This document shows positions 8,136 through 17,226 of a stretch of DNA of 64,000 nt, one piece after another. The stretch is from positions 1 through 64,000 of the forward strand of contig JAQBQE010000002.1 of the NCBI GenBank assembly GCA_028287135.1. The letters run 5' to 3'. The DNA comes from Myxococcales bacterium (GTDB lineage: Bacteria; Myxococcota_A; Polyangia; Haliangiales; Haliangiaceae). A program made the translations under genes and the position numbers. Positions within the stretch are counted from its first letter, which is position 1; each line of letters begins with the position of its first letter. A model generated the notes under the pieces. It searched no databases. It was not told the origin of the DNA and was given only the letters and a program-made list of their open reading frames with translations.

Positions 8136-10558
8136 CCGCCGTCGCGAACCGGCTCGCCGAGCCGGCGTGTGCGCACTGCGGTCTGCCGGTGCCAGCGGGG
8201 CGGTCGGTCTCCACCGGAGACGCGTTCTGCTGCGCGGGCTGCGAGATCGTTCACGCCGCGATCGCCGAGCATGGTCTCGAACGGTTCTACGATCTGCGCG
8301 GCGAGAGCGATCGGATCGCCGCACCCGCCCACCCCACGGCGCGGCCATACACCGAGCTCGACGATCCGGCGTTCCAGCGAGTCCACGTGCAAGTGACGGC
8401 CGATGGCTTCGCGTGTGCGGCGCTCTACCTCGAAGATCTGCAATGCGCTGCATGCATCTGGCTCGTCGAGAGCGCGCCGCGGTGCATCGCCGGCGTCCGC
8501 GAGATCCGGGTCGACCTCGGCCGGGGTCGCGCGGATGTGATGTGGGATCCGCGCACGACGACGCTGTCGGCCGTCGCGCGCTACCTCGATCGGATCGGCC
8601 ATGTCCCGCACCCGTATCGCGGCCTCGACCGCGATCGACAGCGCCGCGGCGAGGACCGCACGCTGCTCGTCAAGCTCGGCGTCGCCGGTGCTGCGATGGG
8701 CAACCTGATGCTGCTCGCGGTCGCGCTCTATGCGGGCCTGTTCGACGGCATGTCAGGTGCGGATACCTCGTTCTTTCGCTGGGCCTCGATGGCGGTCGCG
8801 ATCCCGGCGCTCGGGTATGCGGCAACGCCGTTCTTTCGCACGGCGCTCGGTGCGCTCCGCGCAGGTCGGCTGCACCTCGACCTGCCGCTCTCGATCGGGA
8901 TCACCGCCGGGCTCGGCTGGGGCGCAGCGAACGTCATTCGCGGGACCGGTGAGATCTACTTCGACAGTCTCGCGATGCTCGTGTTCCTCCTCCTGGTCTC
9001 GCGCTGGGTCGTGCTGCGCCACCAGCGACGTGCCTCGAGCGCGGCGGAGCTGCTCCTCGCGCTGACGCCGAGCCGCGCGCGGCGGATCGATGCCACGGGC
9101 GTGGTGGATGTCCCGATCGAGGCCATCGTCCCGGGCGACCACTTGCGCGTGCTGGTCGGGGACGTGATCCCGGTCGATGGCGTCATCATCGAGGGAGTCT
9201 CCGCGCTCGACGTCGGTCTCCTCACCGGCGAGTCGCGGCCCGCGGACGTTCGACCGGGAGATGCCGTGCATGCCGGGACGGCCAACCTCGCCGGGCCCCT
9301 CGTGATCGAGGCGACGGCGGTCGGCGAGGCCACCCGCGTCGGTGCACTCGTCGCCAGCATCGAAGCACTGTCTGCACACAAGGCTCCGATCGAGCGGCTC
9401 GTCGATCGGATCGCCGGCACGTTCGTCATGGTCGTCGCACTCGCGTCCGTGCTGACGTTGCTCGGCTGGTCATTCGTGGCACCGGCGCTTGCTGCAGAAC
9501 ATGCGATGGCGCTGCTGATCGTCACGTGCCCGTGCGCTCTCGCGCTCGCCACGCCACTCGCCGTGACGGTGGCACTTGGCCGCGCCGCGCGTCGTGGGAT
9601 CCTCGTGAAGGGCGCCGACGCACTCGAGCGCCTGGCGACGCCGGGCACGATGTTCGTGGACAAGACCGGCACGCTGACCGCTGGCCGCCTGGCCGTGGTG
9701 TCGTGGCGCGGCGACCTCGATGCAGCAGAGCTCGCGGCCGCCGTCGAGGCCGGCAGCGACCACCCGATCGCGCGTGCGATCCGCGCGTATGCCGCGAGCT
9801 CGCACGTGGCCACGGAGATCCGCGAGGAGCTGGGGCGCGGGATCTCAGCCCTGGTCGCCGGACGCAAAATCCTCGTCGGTGCGCCGCCGTGGGTTCGTGC
9901 GCAGGCCACCTCGCGGCCGGTGATCGAGGGGTGGATCGCCGAGCTCGCAGAACGTGGCGAGACGCCGATCGTGATCGCCGTCGACGGCGTGCCGGTCGCG
10001 GTGGCCGGGCTCGCGGATCCGATCCGCGACGATGCGCGTGCTGCGGTAGTGGCACTGATCGAGCTCGGCTGGCGCGTCGAGATCCTGTCGGGCGATGACC
10101 AGCGCGTCGTCCAGCGGATCGCTGGCGCGCTCGGCGTCCCGTCGACCCGGGCCCACGGTGGCGTGTCACCGGAGGGCAAGGTGTTCGCGGTGACCTCGGC
10201 GCGAGCGCACGGGCCGGTCGTGATGGTCGGCGATGGCGTCAACGATGCAGCCGCGATGACGGCCGCGACCGCGGGCATTGCCGTCTCCGGTGCGGCCGAG
10301 ATCGCGATCGAGGTGGCGGATGTCTATCTGCGCTCCCCTTCGATCACAGCGATCGCGGCGACGCTCGCGGGCGCGCGCGCCACCCTCGATACGATCCGCC
10401 GCAACCTGCGCTTCTCGCTCGTCTACAACGTCGCTGCCGGCACGCTGGCGATCACCGGCGTGATCCATCCCCTGATCGCTGCGATCTTGATGCCGCTGAG
10501 CTCGCTGACCGTGCTCGCGAGCTCGTTGCGGTCCCGCGCATTTCGAGGTCCGTCGTGA
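8132..10558 (+). CDS. ccoI: Copper-translocating P-type ATPase CcoI/FixI
   Basis: Pumps copper across the inner membrane for the cbb3 CuB site. The 808 residues carry an N-terminal Cys-rich metal domain (CAHCG and CCAGC), a heavy-metal-associated domain with CAAC (C105, C108), eight predicted membrane helices with the CPC transport motif (C466, C468), the phosphorylation site DKTGT (D510), a nucleotide-site DHP, and the hinge GDGVND. The metal-binding N-terminal arrangement is typical for the CcoI subgroup. It overlaps safE and ccoS by 4 bp each. Confidence 0.95.
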   Translation: MTAVANRLAEPACAHCGLPVPAGRSVSTGDAFCCAGCEIVHAAIAEHGLERFYDLRGESDRIAAPAHPTARPYTELDDPAFQRVHVQVTADGFACAALYLEDLQCAACIWLVESAPRCIAGVREIRVDLGRGRADVMWDPRTTTLSAVARYLDRIGHVPHPYRGLDRDRQRRGEDRTLLVKLGVAGAAMGNLMLLAVALYAGLFDGMSGADTSFFRWASMAVAIPALGYAATPFFRTALGALRAGRLHLDLPLSIGITAGLGWGAANVIRGTGEIYFDSLAMLVFLLLVSRWVVLRHQRRASSAAELLLALTPSRARRIDATGVVDVPIEAIVPGDHLRVLVGDVIPVDGVIIEGVSALDVGLLTGESRPADVRPGDAVHAGTANLAGPLVIEATAVGEATRVGALVASIEALSAHKAPIERLVDRIAGTFVMVVALASVLTLLGWSFVAPALAAEHAMALLIVTCPCALALATPLAVTVALGRAARRGILVKGADALERLATPGTMFVDKTGTLTAGRLAVVSWRGDLDAAELAAAVEAGSDHPIARAIRAYAASSHVATEIREELGRGISALVAGRKILVGAPPWVRAQATSRPVIEGWIAELAERGETPIVIAVDGVPVAVAGLADPIRDDARAAVVALIELGWRVEILSGDDQRVVQRIAGALGVPSTRAHGGVSPEGKVFAVTSARAHGPVVMVGDGVNDAAAMTAATAGIAVSGAAEIAIEVADVYLRSPSITAIAATLAGARATLDTIRRNLRFSLVYNVAAGTLAITGVIHPLIAAILMPLSSLTVLASSLRSRAFRGPS

Positions 10559-10755
10559 GCGTCCTCTACCTCGTCCTTCCGCTCGCGCTGTTGATCTCGG
10601 CGTGCTCGGTTCTCGCCTTCGTGTGGGCGGTCCGAAGTGGCCAGCTCGACGATCTCGACACGCCGGCTCTACGGGCTCTTCTCGATGAGCCGACCACGAC
10701 GCCGATCCGCGCAATGCTTGCATCATCGAGGGTGAACGACGCAGATCCTGCGTGA
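10555..10755 (+). CDS. ccoS: cbb3 maturation protein CcoS
   Basis: A 66-residue protein with a single N-terminal helix and the CcoS-type motif FVWAVRSGQLDDLDTPA. CcoS is required to insert haem and copper into the oxidase. It starts at GTG 10555, overlapping the ccoI stop, and is the last gene of the operon. The C-terminal tail (about 45-66) is longer than the core family and low in conservation. Confidence 0.9.
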   Translation: MSVLYLVLPLALLISACSVLAFVWAVRSGQLDDLDTPALRALLDEPTTTPIRAMLASSRVNDADPA

Positions 10756-10795
10756 CGATCTTGGAGCCTACGCACTAGCCCCCATATCGCGGGTG

Positions 10796-10823
10796 TTCAC
10801 GTCGGCACGCATCGTGTTACTGG
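10796..10823 (+). promoter_or_regulatory. Candidate promoter of the multihaem operon
   Basis: TTCACG (10796-10801), 16-bp spacer, TACTGG (10818-10823), then 7 nt to the ATG at 10831, implying a leaderless or nearly leaderless transcript. The match to a sigma-70 type -10 is weak beyond the TA. Confidence 0.35.
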
Positions 10824-10830
10824 CCATACG

Positions 10831-12969
10831 ATGCGCGTTCTCGCCCTGGTCTGTGTCGCTCTGATCGCCTGCGAAGGTCCGGCGGGCCCCCCGGGCGCGA
10901 ATGGGATCGATGGTGATCCAGGCGATGCCAATCCCGGCGAGCCGGGGCAGCCCACCGGTCCGTGGGTCGTCGGCGACGGCGTCGACATCACGGTCACCGC
11001 GCTGGCGGTGTCTGCGACCGCTGCGACGGTGCGGTTCACGCTGAAGGACGGCGCGGGCAAGCCGCTCGATCGATCCGGCATGCTGACCGAAGGCACCGTG
11101 AGTGTGAGCTTCGTGCTCGCGCAGCTCGCGGTCCTCTCCGACAGCACGCCCGGCCAGTACACCGCGTACACGCAGAATGCAGGTGCCACCAAGGCCGTCG
11201 CCGAGTCGACCGGCACGTTCGCCACCATCGATCTCCTGCAAGGCATCTACGAGTACACGTTCGCTGCGCCGCTCACCGGCTTTGACGCCCAGCGGACCCA
11301 GACCGTCGCCGCTCTCGTGGTGCGGACGTTCCGCGGCGCGCAGACGATCGATCGCGACACGTCGTCCATGGTCCCGGGCGGCGGCACGCCGGCACATCGT
11401 GAGGAAGTCGCCGACGCGCGGTGTGATAGCTGCCACGGCGATCTGGCGTCCCACGGCGGTCGGTGGAACAGCGTGGACCAGTGCGTGATGTGTCACCAGC
11501 CGCAGTCCTCGGACCTCGGCGGCAAGCCGATCGACTTCAAGGTGATGGTCCACAAGATCCATCGCGGCAAGAACCTGCCCACCGTGATCGCCGGCCAGCC
11601 GTACCAGCTCACCGGGTTCGGCAACTCGGTGCACGACTTCTCGACGGTCGTGTATCCGCAGAACATCGCGAACTGCACGTCGTGTCACGCCGGCGCGCAG
11701 GGCGATCGGTGGAAGACGAAGATGTCGATCGCAGCGTGCACGTCGTGCCACGACACCACGATCTTCGACGGTGTTCCGATCCCGCCGCAGGTTGCGCACT
11801 CCGGTGGCACCGGTCCGAACGTCAACGAGGCGAGCTGCGTCACCTGCCACTCCGCGGTCTCCGTGATCGCCCCGGTCGACACGCGGCACATGAACGGCCT
11901 GCTCGATCCCGCCGCGCCGAAGTTCTCGATCGACATCCTGTCGATGACGAACACGGCACCGGGGCAAACGCCGGTGATGACGTTCAAGGCGCTCGAGAAC
12001 AACGCGCCTCGCAACTTGCTGACCGCGCCGATGAGCATCGTCGCGACCGTCGCGGGCCCGAACACCGACTTCGCGAGCTTCTTCCAGGCGCGCATCCAGG
12101 GCACCGGCGCCGTGGGCACGCTCGCCGCCGTCGATGCGATGATGGGCGTGTTCTCGTACACGTTCCCGGCGACCGCCGCGATTCCGCCGACGGCGACCGG
12201 CAGCTTCTCGGTCGGCATCGAGGCCTCGTTCAACCCGCCGATCGTCGCGCCCGCCACGAGCTCGCCGCGGTACGCCCCGCTGTCGCCGGTGTTCCCGTTC
12301 GCGGTCACCGACGCGACCGTCACGCCGCGCCGCCAGATCGTCGCCGCGGCGACGTGCAACGGCTGCCACAACGACCTCTCGTTCCACGGTGGCGCGCGCA
12401 AGAACCCGAACTACTGCGTGATGTGCCACAACCCGAACAAGGCCAACGATCAGCGAATCAGCCGGTTCGAGGGCTCGACCGTGATCGCGGAGTCCGTCGA
12501 CTTCCGCGTGATGATCCACAAGATCCACATGGGCGAGGAGCTGAGCCAGCCCTACATCCTCGGCGCCAACCCGACCCCGACCGCCGCGAACCCCGCGGGC
12601 ACACCGACGGACTTCGGCGAGGTCCGCTACCCACGCAAGCGGACGGACTGCGCGGCCTGCCACACCAGCATGAACTGGACGCTGCCGATGATGGCGTCGA
12701 CCGCGTATCTGCCGAGCACCGCGCTCGAGATGACGTGCACCGAGCCGCTCGGCAATGACACCAACAGTCTCTGTGATCCGCCGTTCTGGACCGTGAGCAA
12801 CACCCTCAAGACCGCGCCGCAGGCATCGGTCTGTACGAGCTGTCACGACTCGCCGTCGGCAGCAGCCCACGCCCTGGTCAACACGACACTCATGGGCGCG
12901 GAGTCGTGCGCGACCTGTCACGGCGACGGCAAGGAGTTCGACGTCTCCAGGTATCACGGCCTGCCGTGA
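10831..12969 (+). CDS. OmcA/MtrC-like decahaem c-type cytochrome, lipoprotein
   Basis: Probable outer-surface electron-transfer cytochrome. The signal peptide ends in a lipobox (ALIAC, Cys14). A short collagen-like Gly-X-Y stretch follows ([16 protein letters not shown]). There are exactly ten CXXCH motifs in two groups of five (CDSCH, CVMCH, CTSCH, CTSCH, CVTCH; then CNGCH, CVMCH, CAACH, CTSCH, CATCH), each group preceded by a beta-rich domain. The two-by-five layout and flanking beta domains match the OmcA/MtrC family of extracellular reductases. It heads an operon of overlapping genes encoding four further multihaem cytochromes and a barrel. The natural acceptor (metal oxide, mineral, partner cell) cannot be read from sequence. 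Confidence 0.9.
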   Translation: MRVLALVCVALIACEGPAGPPGANGIDGDPGDANPGEPGQPTGPWVVGDGVDITVTALAVSATAATVRFTLKDGAGKPLDRSGMLTEGTVSVSFVLAQLAVLSDSTPGQYTAYTQNAGATKAVAESTGTFATIDLLQGIYEYTFAAPLTGFDAQRTQTVAALVVRTFRGAQTIDRDTSSMVPGGGTPAHREEVADARCDSCHGDLASHGGRWNSVDQCVMCHQPQSSDLGGKPIDFKVMVHKIHRGKNLPTVIAGQPYQLTGFGNSVHDFSTVVYPQNIANCTSCHAGAQGDRWKTKMSIAACTSCHDTTIFDGVPIPPQVAHSGGTGPNVNEASCVTCHSAVSVIAPVDTRHMNGLLDPAAPKFSIDILSMTNTAPGQTPVMTFKALENNAPRNLLTAPMSIVATVAGPNTDFASFFQARIQGTGAVGTLAAVDAMMGVFSYTFPATAAIPPTATGSFSVGIEASFNPPIVAPATSSPRYAPLSPVFPFAVTDATVTPRRQIVAAATCNGCHNDLSFHGGARKNPNYCVMCHNPNKANDQRISRFEGSTVIAESVDFRVMIHKIHMGEELSQPYILGANPTPTAANPAGTPTDFGEVRYPRKRTDCAACHTSMNWTLPMMASTAYLPSTALEMTCTEPLGNDTNSLCDPPFWTVSNTLKTAPQASVCTSCHDSPSAAAHALVNTTLMGAESCATCHGDGKEFDVSRYHGLP

Positions 12970-14138
12970 AGTGGCTCGTCGTGCTCCTCGTCGTGGGTTG
13001 TTCCGAGTCGCGCGAGCTCTCGGTACCCTGCGTCGATTGCACGGTCACCGTGCATCCGCGCGGGATCCTCGACCAGGCCAGCGACGACTTCCACGGCAAG
13101 GAGCTCGCGCGTCAGGGCTACGACTTCGGCGTCTGCGCGAGCTGTCATGGGGATGACCTCCGTGGTGGAGCGGCGAAGGTCGATTGCATGAGCTGTCACT
13201 CCGACGGCCCGTCCGCATGCGTGACCTGTCACGGCGACGGGCCGACGACCGGCGCCCACCTCGCACATCGCGGCACGACGCCCTGCGCCGAGTGCCACAC
13301 GGTCCCTGCCGCGTGGGACGCCCCGGGCCACATCCTCGGCGACCGCGCGCCCGCCGAGGTCACGTTCGGTGCACGCGCGCGGCTGACACCGGTGGCAGCG
13401 GATCGCGAGGGGCCGCCCGCGTTCGCCGATGGAACCTGTTCGAACGTGTACTGCCACGGCGACGCGCTTGGCGCCGCCGGCGGCACTGCGACCCGGCCGC
13501 GCTGGAACGAGGCGGCTCCGACTGGCACCTGCGTTCGGTGCCACGCGGCACCACCGCCCAGCCACCTCGCGGCGCAGACCACATGCATCGCGTGTCATCC
13601 CGCATCGGCACACATCGACGGCATCACGCAGGTCGGTTCGTCGAGCGGATGCGATGGCTGTCACGGCACCGCGGCGTCTGCCGCCCCGCCGCGCGACCTG
13701 CTCGGCAACATGTTCACCACCGCGCTCGGTGTCGGCGCTCATCAGGCGCATCTGCAGGCACCCGCCGGCCTGCGTGGACCGATCGCCTGCACGACGTGTC
13801 ACCTGGTGCCGGGGGCGCTGACCGCCACGGGCCACATCGACAGCGCGCTCCCCGCCGAGATCGAGTCCACGCTCGCGTGGGATCGCACGTCCGCGACCTG
13901 TTCCTCCGCGTGGTGTCACGGCGTCGCGAGACCCGTGTGGACGCAGACCGGCGGCGCGGCGTGTGGCAGTTGCCACGGTATCCCGCCGGCCACGGCCAGC
14001 CATGCGCCGGGCATGCCGCTGACGAGCTGCGCAACGTGCCATCCGCAGACCGTGACCTCGACGGGATCGATCGTGATCACGGCGGGCCCGAACGGGTCGA
14101 CGAGCGAGCACATGGATGGAGACATCGATGCACCTTGA
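12966..14138 (+). CDS. Dodecahaem CxxCH/CxxxxCH cytochrome, lipoprotein
   Basis: A 390-residue secreted cytochrome starting at GTG 12966, which overlaps the previous stop by 4 bp. The signal peptide has a lipobox ending LVVGC. Twelve haem motifs are present: ten CXXCH and two of the rarer CX4CH type (CSNVYCH, CSSAWCH). Alternation of CX4CH and CXXCH is typical of a large Geobacter-type multihaem family. No other catalytic domain is visible, so it is best seen as an electron wire between periplasm and surface. An early CVDC lacks the following His and is not counted. Confidence 0.85.
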   Translation: MKWLVVLLVVGCSESRELSVPCVDCTVTVHPRGILDQASDDFHGKELARQGYDFGVCASCHGDDLRGGAAKVDCMSCHSDGPSACVTCHGDGPTTGAHLAHRGTTPCAECHTVPAAWDAPGHILGDRAPAEVTFGARARLTPVAADREGPPAFADGTCSNVYCHGDALGAAGGTATRPRWNEAAPTGTCVRCHAAPPPSHLAAQTTCIACHPASAHIDGITQVGSSSGCDGCHGTAASAAPPRDLLGNMFTTALGVGAHQAHLQAPAGLRGPIACTTCHLVPGALTATGHIDSALPAEIESTLAWDRTSATCSSAWCHGVARPVWTQTGGAACGSCHGIPPATASHAPGMPLTSCATCHPQTVTSTGSIVITAGPNGSTSEHMDGDIDAP

Positions 14139-14769
14139 CCCCTTCATCGCTCTCGCGCTCGCCACCACGGGCATCGCGGTGGTCCTGCTCGTGTGGTTCC
14201 TGATCAAGCGACCCACGCTGACGCGCAACACCAAGCTCGTCCTGCTGTTTGGCATCGGCATCCTTCCGGTGATGACCGCCGCCAACGGCAACGTCGCCGG
14301 CTATCACGCGATGAAGACGCGGACGTTCTGCGGCTCGTGCCACGTGATGACACCGTACAAGGACGACTCCGCAGATCCGAACAGCCTGGGGCTCGCCGCG
14401 CGACACGGACGCAACGAGGCCTTCGGCGCCGAGAACTGCTACACGTGCCACGCCGACTACGGGATGTTCGGCACGATCACGACCAAGCTCGGCGGATTGC
14501 GCCACGTGTACGAGTACACGCTGAACTTCCACCAGCTCACGCTCGAGGAGGCGATCCCGAAGATCCACATCCGCAAGCCGTTCCCGAACTCGACGTGCAT
14601 CCGCTGTCACTCGACGCAGAACCCGCTGTGGATGAAGATCGGTGAGCACGCGAGCACGCTGGTCGAGACCCGCGCGGGGACGCTGAGCTGCGCGAGCGCG
14701 GGCTGCCATGGTGCAGCGCACCCGTTCAGTCACGACATCCACGAGCGCGCAAAGCTGGGTGCGAAGTGA
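14128..14769 (+). CDS. NapC/NrfH/CymA-type membrane tetrahaem cytochrome (quinol dehydrogenase)
   Basis: Likely takes electrons from the quinol pool into the multihaem chain. The protein (213 residues from ATG 14128) has N-terminal membrane segments (about 7-27 and 38-54), then CGSCHVM, the NapC-family first haem site, followed by CYTCH, CIRCH and an unusual CX4CH site CASAGCH. GGAG at 14118-14121 is well placed for ATG 14128; ATG 14116 is an alternative giving four more residues. It overlaps the end of the dodecahaem gene. Its place in the operon supports the role of inner-membrane entry point. Confidence 0.85.
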   Translation: MHLDPFIALALATTGIAVVLLVWFLIKRPTLTRNTKLVLLFGIGILPVMTAANGNVAGYHAMKTRTFCGSCHVMTPYKDDSADPNSLGLAARHGRNEAFGAENCYTCHADYGMFGTITTKLGGLRHVYEYTLNFHQLTLEEAIPKIHIRKPFPNSTCIRCHSTQNPLWMKIGEHASTLVETRAGTLSCASAGCHGAAHPFSHDIHERAKLGAK

Positions 14770-15032
14770 CCCGCCTGCTGCGATTGTCGGCGGTCCTCAC
14801 GATCGTCGCGCTCGCGCTGATGGTGTGGTCGATGCTCGCGCCCACACCGATGCCGGTGATGGTCGCGATGACGGTCGGGCAGGGGCTCGGCACGCTCGCG
14901 TTTGCGCTCTACCTCTTCGTGATCGTCCGCGATCTGCGGGAGCACTGGCGCGCGGACCGGGTGGAGCAGATCACCGTGGACATCCCGGCGCTCGCCGAGG
15001 GACCCCGGATCGACGACGGGCCGCCTTCGTGA
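14766..15032 (+). CDS. Small membrane protein of the multihaem operon
   Basis: An 88-residue protein from GTG 14766, with a 4-bp overlap at each end. Two membrane helices (about 7-25 and 31-52) are followed by a short acidic cytoplasmic tail. No family was recognised. Its tight coupling between the NapC-type cytochrome and the barrel gene suggests a partner or assembly factor of the quinol-oxidising unit. Confidence 0.75.
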   Translation: MTRLLRLSAVLTIVALALMVWSMLAPTPMPVMVAMTVGQGLGTLAFALYLFVIVRDLREHWRADRVEQITVDIPALAEGPRIDDGPPS

Positions 15033-16201
15033 AGCTCGCGCCGCTCGTCGGGATCGCGCTCGCTGCAGCGCCGGTCGCCGCGGACCCGTTGCGTCTGCGC
15101 GCCGACGCGCTCGCGACGACAGCGTCGCCCGCGGGCTTGCTCGTGCTCGAGGCCGATGGCGCGCTGCGGTCCGGAATGTCGGCGGAGGCCGTGGTCTGGA
15201 TGGCAGGCGACCGCACGTCGGGGGAGGGCGCGAGCGGTGACGTCCTCGTGATCGCCGTCCAGGCGCAGACCAAGACGGGGTTCGCCCGTGGCAAGGTGGG
15301 ACGCTTCGTCTCGAGCCTCGGTGCGCTGCGCCCGGTTCACGTCGACGGCGGCGCGTTGCGGCTGCGGCTTCCGAAGCGCTTCGATGCCGAGGTGTTCGCG
15401 GGCATGCCGGTGTCACCTGCCGGCTTCATCGACGGACGCTCGTGGGACTGGATCGCAGGTGGCCGGGTGGCTCGCCGCCTCGGCGACTACGGCTCGGTCG
15501 GTGTCGGCTACGCACAGCGCCGCGATGCGGGACGGCTCGCGACCGAGGAGCTCGGGCTCGATGCGGGCGCGGCGATCGACAAGCGCCATGACCTTGGAGC
15601 ACGTCTCGCCTACGACCTCGTGACACCGGGACTCGCGGAGGTCGGGGTGTCCGCGAGTCGGCGCACCGGCGGCGTGCGGACCGAGCTGTACGCGCGGCAT
15701 CGATCGCCTTCTCACCTGTTGCCCGCGACCTCGCTGTTCTCGGTGATCGGAGATGTCCCATCGCAGCGCGCGGGAACCGTGATCACGTGGCGCGCCGCGC
15801 CGCGGCTCGATCTGATCGCCGACCTCGCGGCGCGCCGGGTCGATGACGAGTACGGCGAGGAGCTTGTCGGGCGTGCTCGGTTGCGGCTCGATCCGCGTGG
15901 CGCGAGTGTCGTCGGCGGCGAGCTGCGTCGCAGCGGCGGTGGCCTGTCCGCGTGGACCGGAGTCCGGGCACTCGCGCGGATCGCATTGCCGCACGCGTTC
16001 GCGATCGCGACCGAGCTGGAGCTCGTGATCCCCGACGAGGATCGCGGCCGTGGCGGTGTGTGGCCCTGGGGGCTCGTCGCGACGACCTGGGAGCGTAGCG
16101 ACTGGCAGGCCGCGGTAGCCGTCGAGGCGAGTGCCTCGCCCGAGTACCGGCATCGCATCGACGCGCTGTTCCAGCTGTCCCGTCGCTGGAGCGTGAAGTG
16201 A
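15029..16201 (+). CDS. Putative outer-membrane beta-barrel of the cytochrome conduit
   Basis: A 390-residue protein from GTG 15029 with a cleavable signal peptide (about 1-20, ending AAPVAADP). The rest alternates polar and apolar residues with many Gly/Arg/Asp turns (for example YGSVGVGYAQRRDAGRL and RLDLIADLAARRVDDEYGEEL), as in outer-membrane barrels, and has no haem motif. In porin-cytochrome conduits (MtrAB, Geobacter PCC) a barrel sheathes a multihaem protein across the outer membrane; position between cytochrome genes suggests that role. No clear similarity to MtrB was recognised, so the function is inferred from context. Confidence 0.6.
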   Translation: MKLAPLVGIALAAAPVAADPLRLRADALATTASPAGLLVLEADGALRSGMSAEAVVWMAGDRTSGEGASGDVLVIAVQAQTKTGFARGKVGRFVSSLGALRPVHVDGGALRLRLPKRFDAEVFAGMPVSPAGFIDGRSWDWIAGGRVARRLGDYGSVGVGYAQRRDAGRLATEELGLDAGAAIDKRHDLGARLAYDLVTPGLAEVGVSASRRTGGVRTELYARHRSPSHLLPATSLFSVIGDVPSQRAGTVITWRAAPRLDLIADLAARRVDDEYGEELVGRARLRLDPRGASVVGGELRRSGGGLSAWTGVRALARIALPHAFAIATELELVIPDEDRGRGGVWPWGLVATTWERSDWQAAVAVEASASPEYRHRIDALFQLSRRWSVK

Positions 16202-17226
16202 AGCGCGCGGTAGGGGCACTCCTGTGCGTGGCGCTCGTCGCGTGTGCCGGGATCCTCGGGCTGACCAGGCCTGCGTCGACACAGTTCCCGCATCGTGCGC
16301 ACGTCATCGCCGGCGTGACCTGCACGAAGTGTCATCAGGGCGTCGAGGCTGGCGGGCCGGGGCTGCACCTCCCCGACGATGCATCGTGCTTGACGTGTCA
16401 CGCCAAGCCCCACGACACGCGCTCGTGTCTCGGCTGTCACGTGCCACCGGGGCGGATCGAGGCGCTCGTCGAGGCCAAGCAGCACCTCATCTTCGATCAT
16501 GCGAAGCACCTGAAGGGTGAAGCGCAGGGCAACTGCATGCGCTGTCACGTCGGGGTCGCTGACGGAGACGCGCGCATGCGTCCCGTGATGGCGACCTGCT
16601 TCAAGTGTCATGGCGAGGCGCAGAGCGCGCGGAAGTGCGATGGCTGCCACAAGGATCTCGCGGAGGACGGCTCGCTACCACAGAGCCACCTCGCGCACGA
16701 CGGCAACTGGGTCCGCGACCACGGCATGCGCGCGGCGTCGTCGGGCGATCTGTGCGAGACCTGTCACAAGCAGTCGTTCTGCGCGGACTGCCACGGCCAG
16801 ACCGTACCGACCCTGACATCGAGACGGCGTCTCGCTGATCCGTTCAGCGCGAGCGCTCATCGGGCGGGTTTTTCGGCCCGCCACAGCCTCGAGGCGCGCG
16901 CGGATCCAGGAGCGTGCGCGACCTGTCATCAGCCCGACAAGTGCATCGCATGTCACACCGCGAAGCAGGTCGCGGGCGACACCCGCGCGACGCCGCACCC
17001 ACGCGGCTGGGTGGGCCTGACCTCGGCGGAGAATCTCCACGGCCGCGAAGCGCGTCGCGATCCTGCGGCGTGCGCGAGCTGTCACGGTGGAGCCGGCGAG
17101 AAGCTGTGCGTGCAATGTCATGCCGTCGGTGGCGTCGGCGGCACGCCGCATCCGCCGGGCTGGTCGAGCCGTCAGCCGCTCAGCGCGATGCCGTGCCGGC
17201 TGTGCCATCCGATCGGAGCGCGGTGA
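16198..17226 (+). CDS. 13-haem c-type cytochrome, lipoprotein
   Basis: A 342-residue protein from GTG 16198, overlapping the barrel stop. The N-terminus has a hydrophobic signal with lipobox LVAC (Cys16). Thirteen CXXCH motifs are spread over the chain (from CTKCH near residue 42 to CRLCH near 335), interspersed with free His residues that can serve as distal ligands (for example FPHRAH and FDHAKH, typical of cytochrome c3/c7-like repeats). No enzymatic signature is seen. Probably a periplasmic or outer-membrane-associated electron carrier. Confidence 0.85.
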   Translation: MKRAVGALLCVALVACAGILGLTRPASTQFPHRAHVIAGVTCTKCHQGVEAGGPGLHLPDDASCLTCHAKPHDTRSCLGCHVPPGRIEALVEAKQHLIFDHAKHLKGEAQGNCMRCHVGVADGDARMRPVMATCFKCHGEAQSARKCDGCHKDLAEDGSLPQSHLAHDGNWVRDHGMRAASSGDLCETCHKQSFCADCHGQTVPTLTSRRRLADPFSASAHRAGFSARHSLEARADPGACATCHQPDKCIACHTAKQVAGDTRATPHPRGWVGLTSAENLHGREARRDPAACASCHGGAGEKLCVQCHAVGGVGGTPHPPGWSSRQPLSAMPCRLCHPIGAR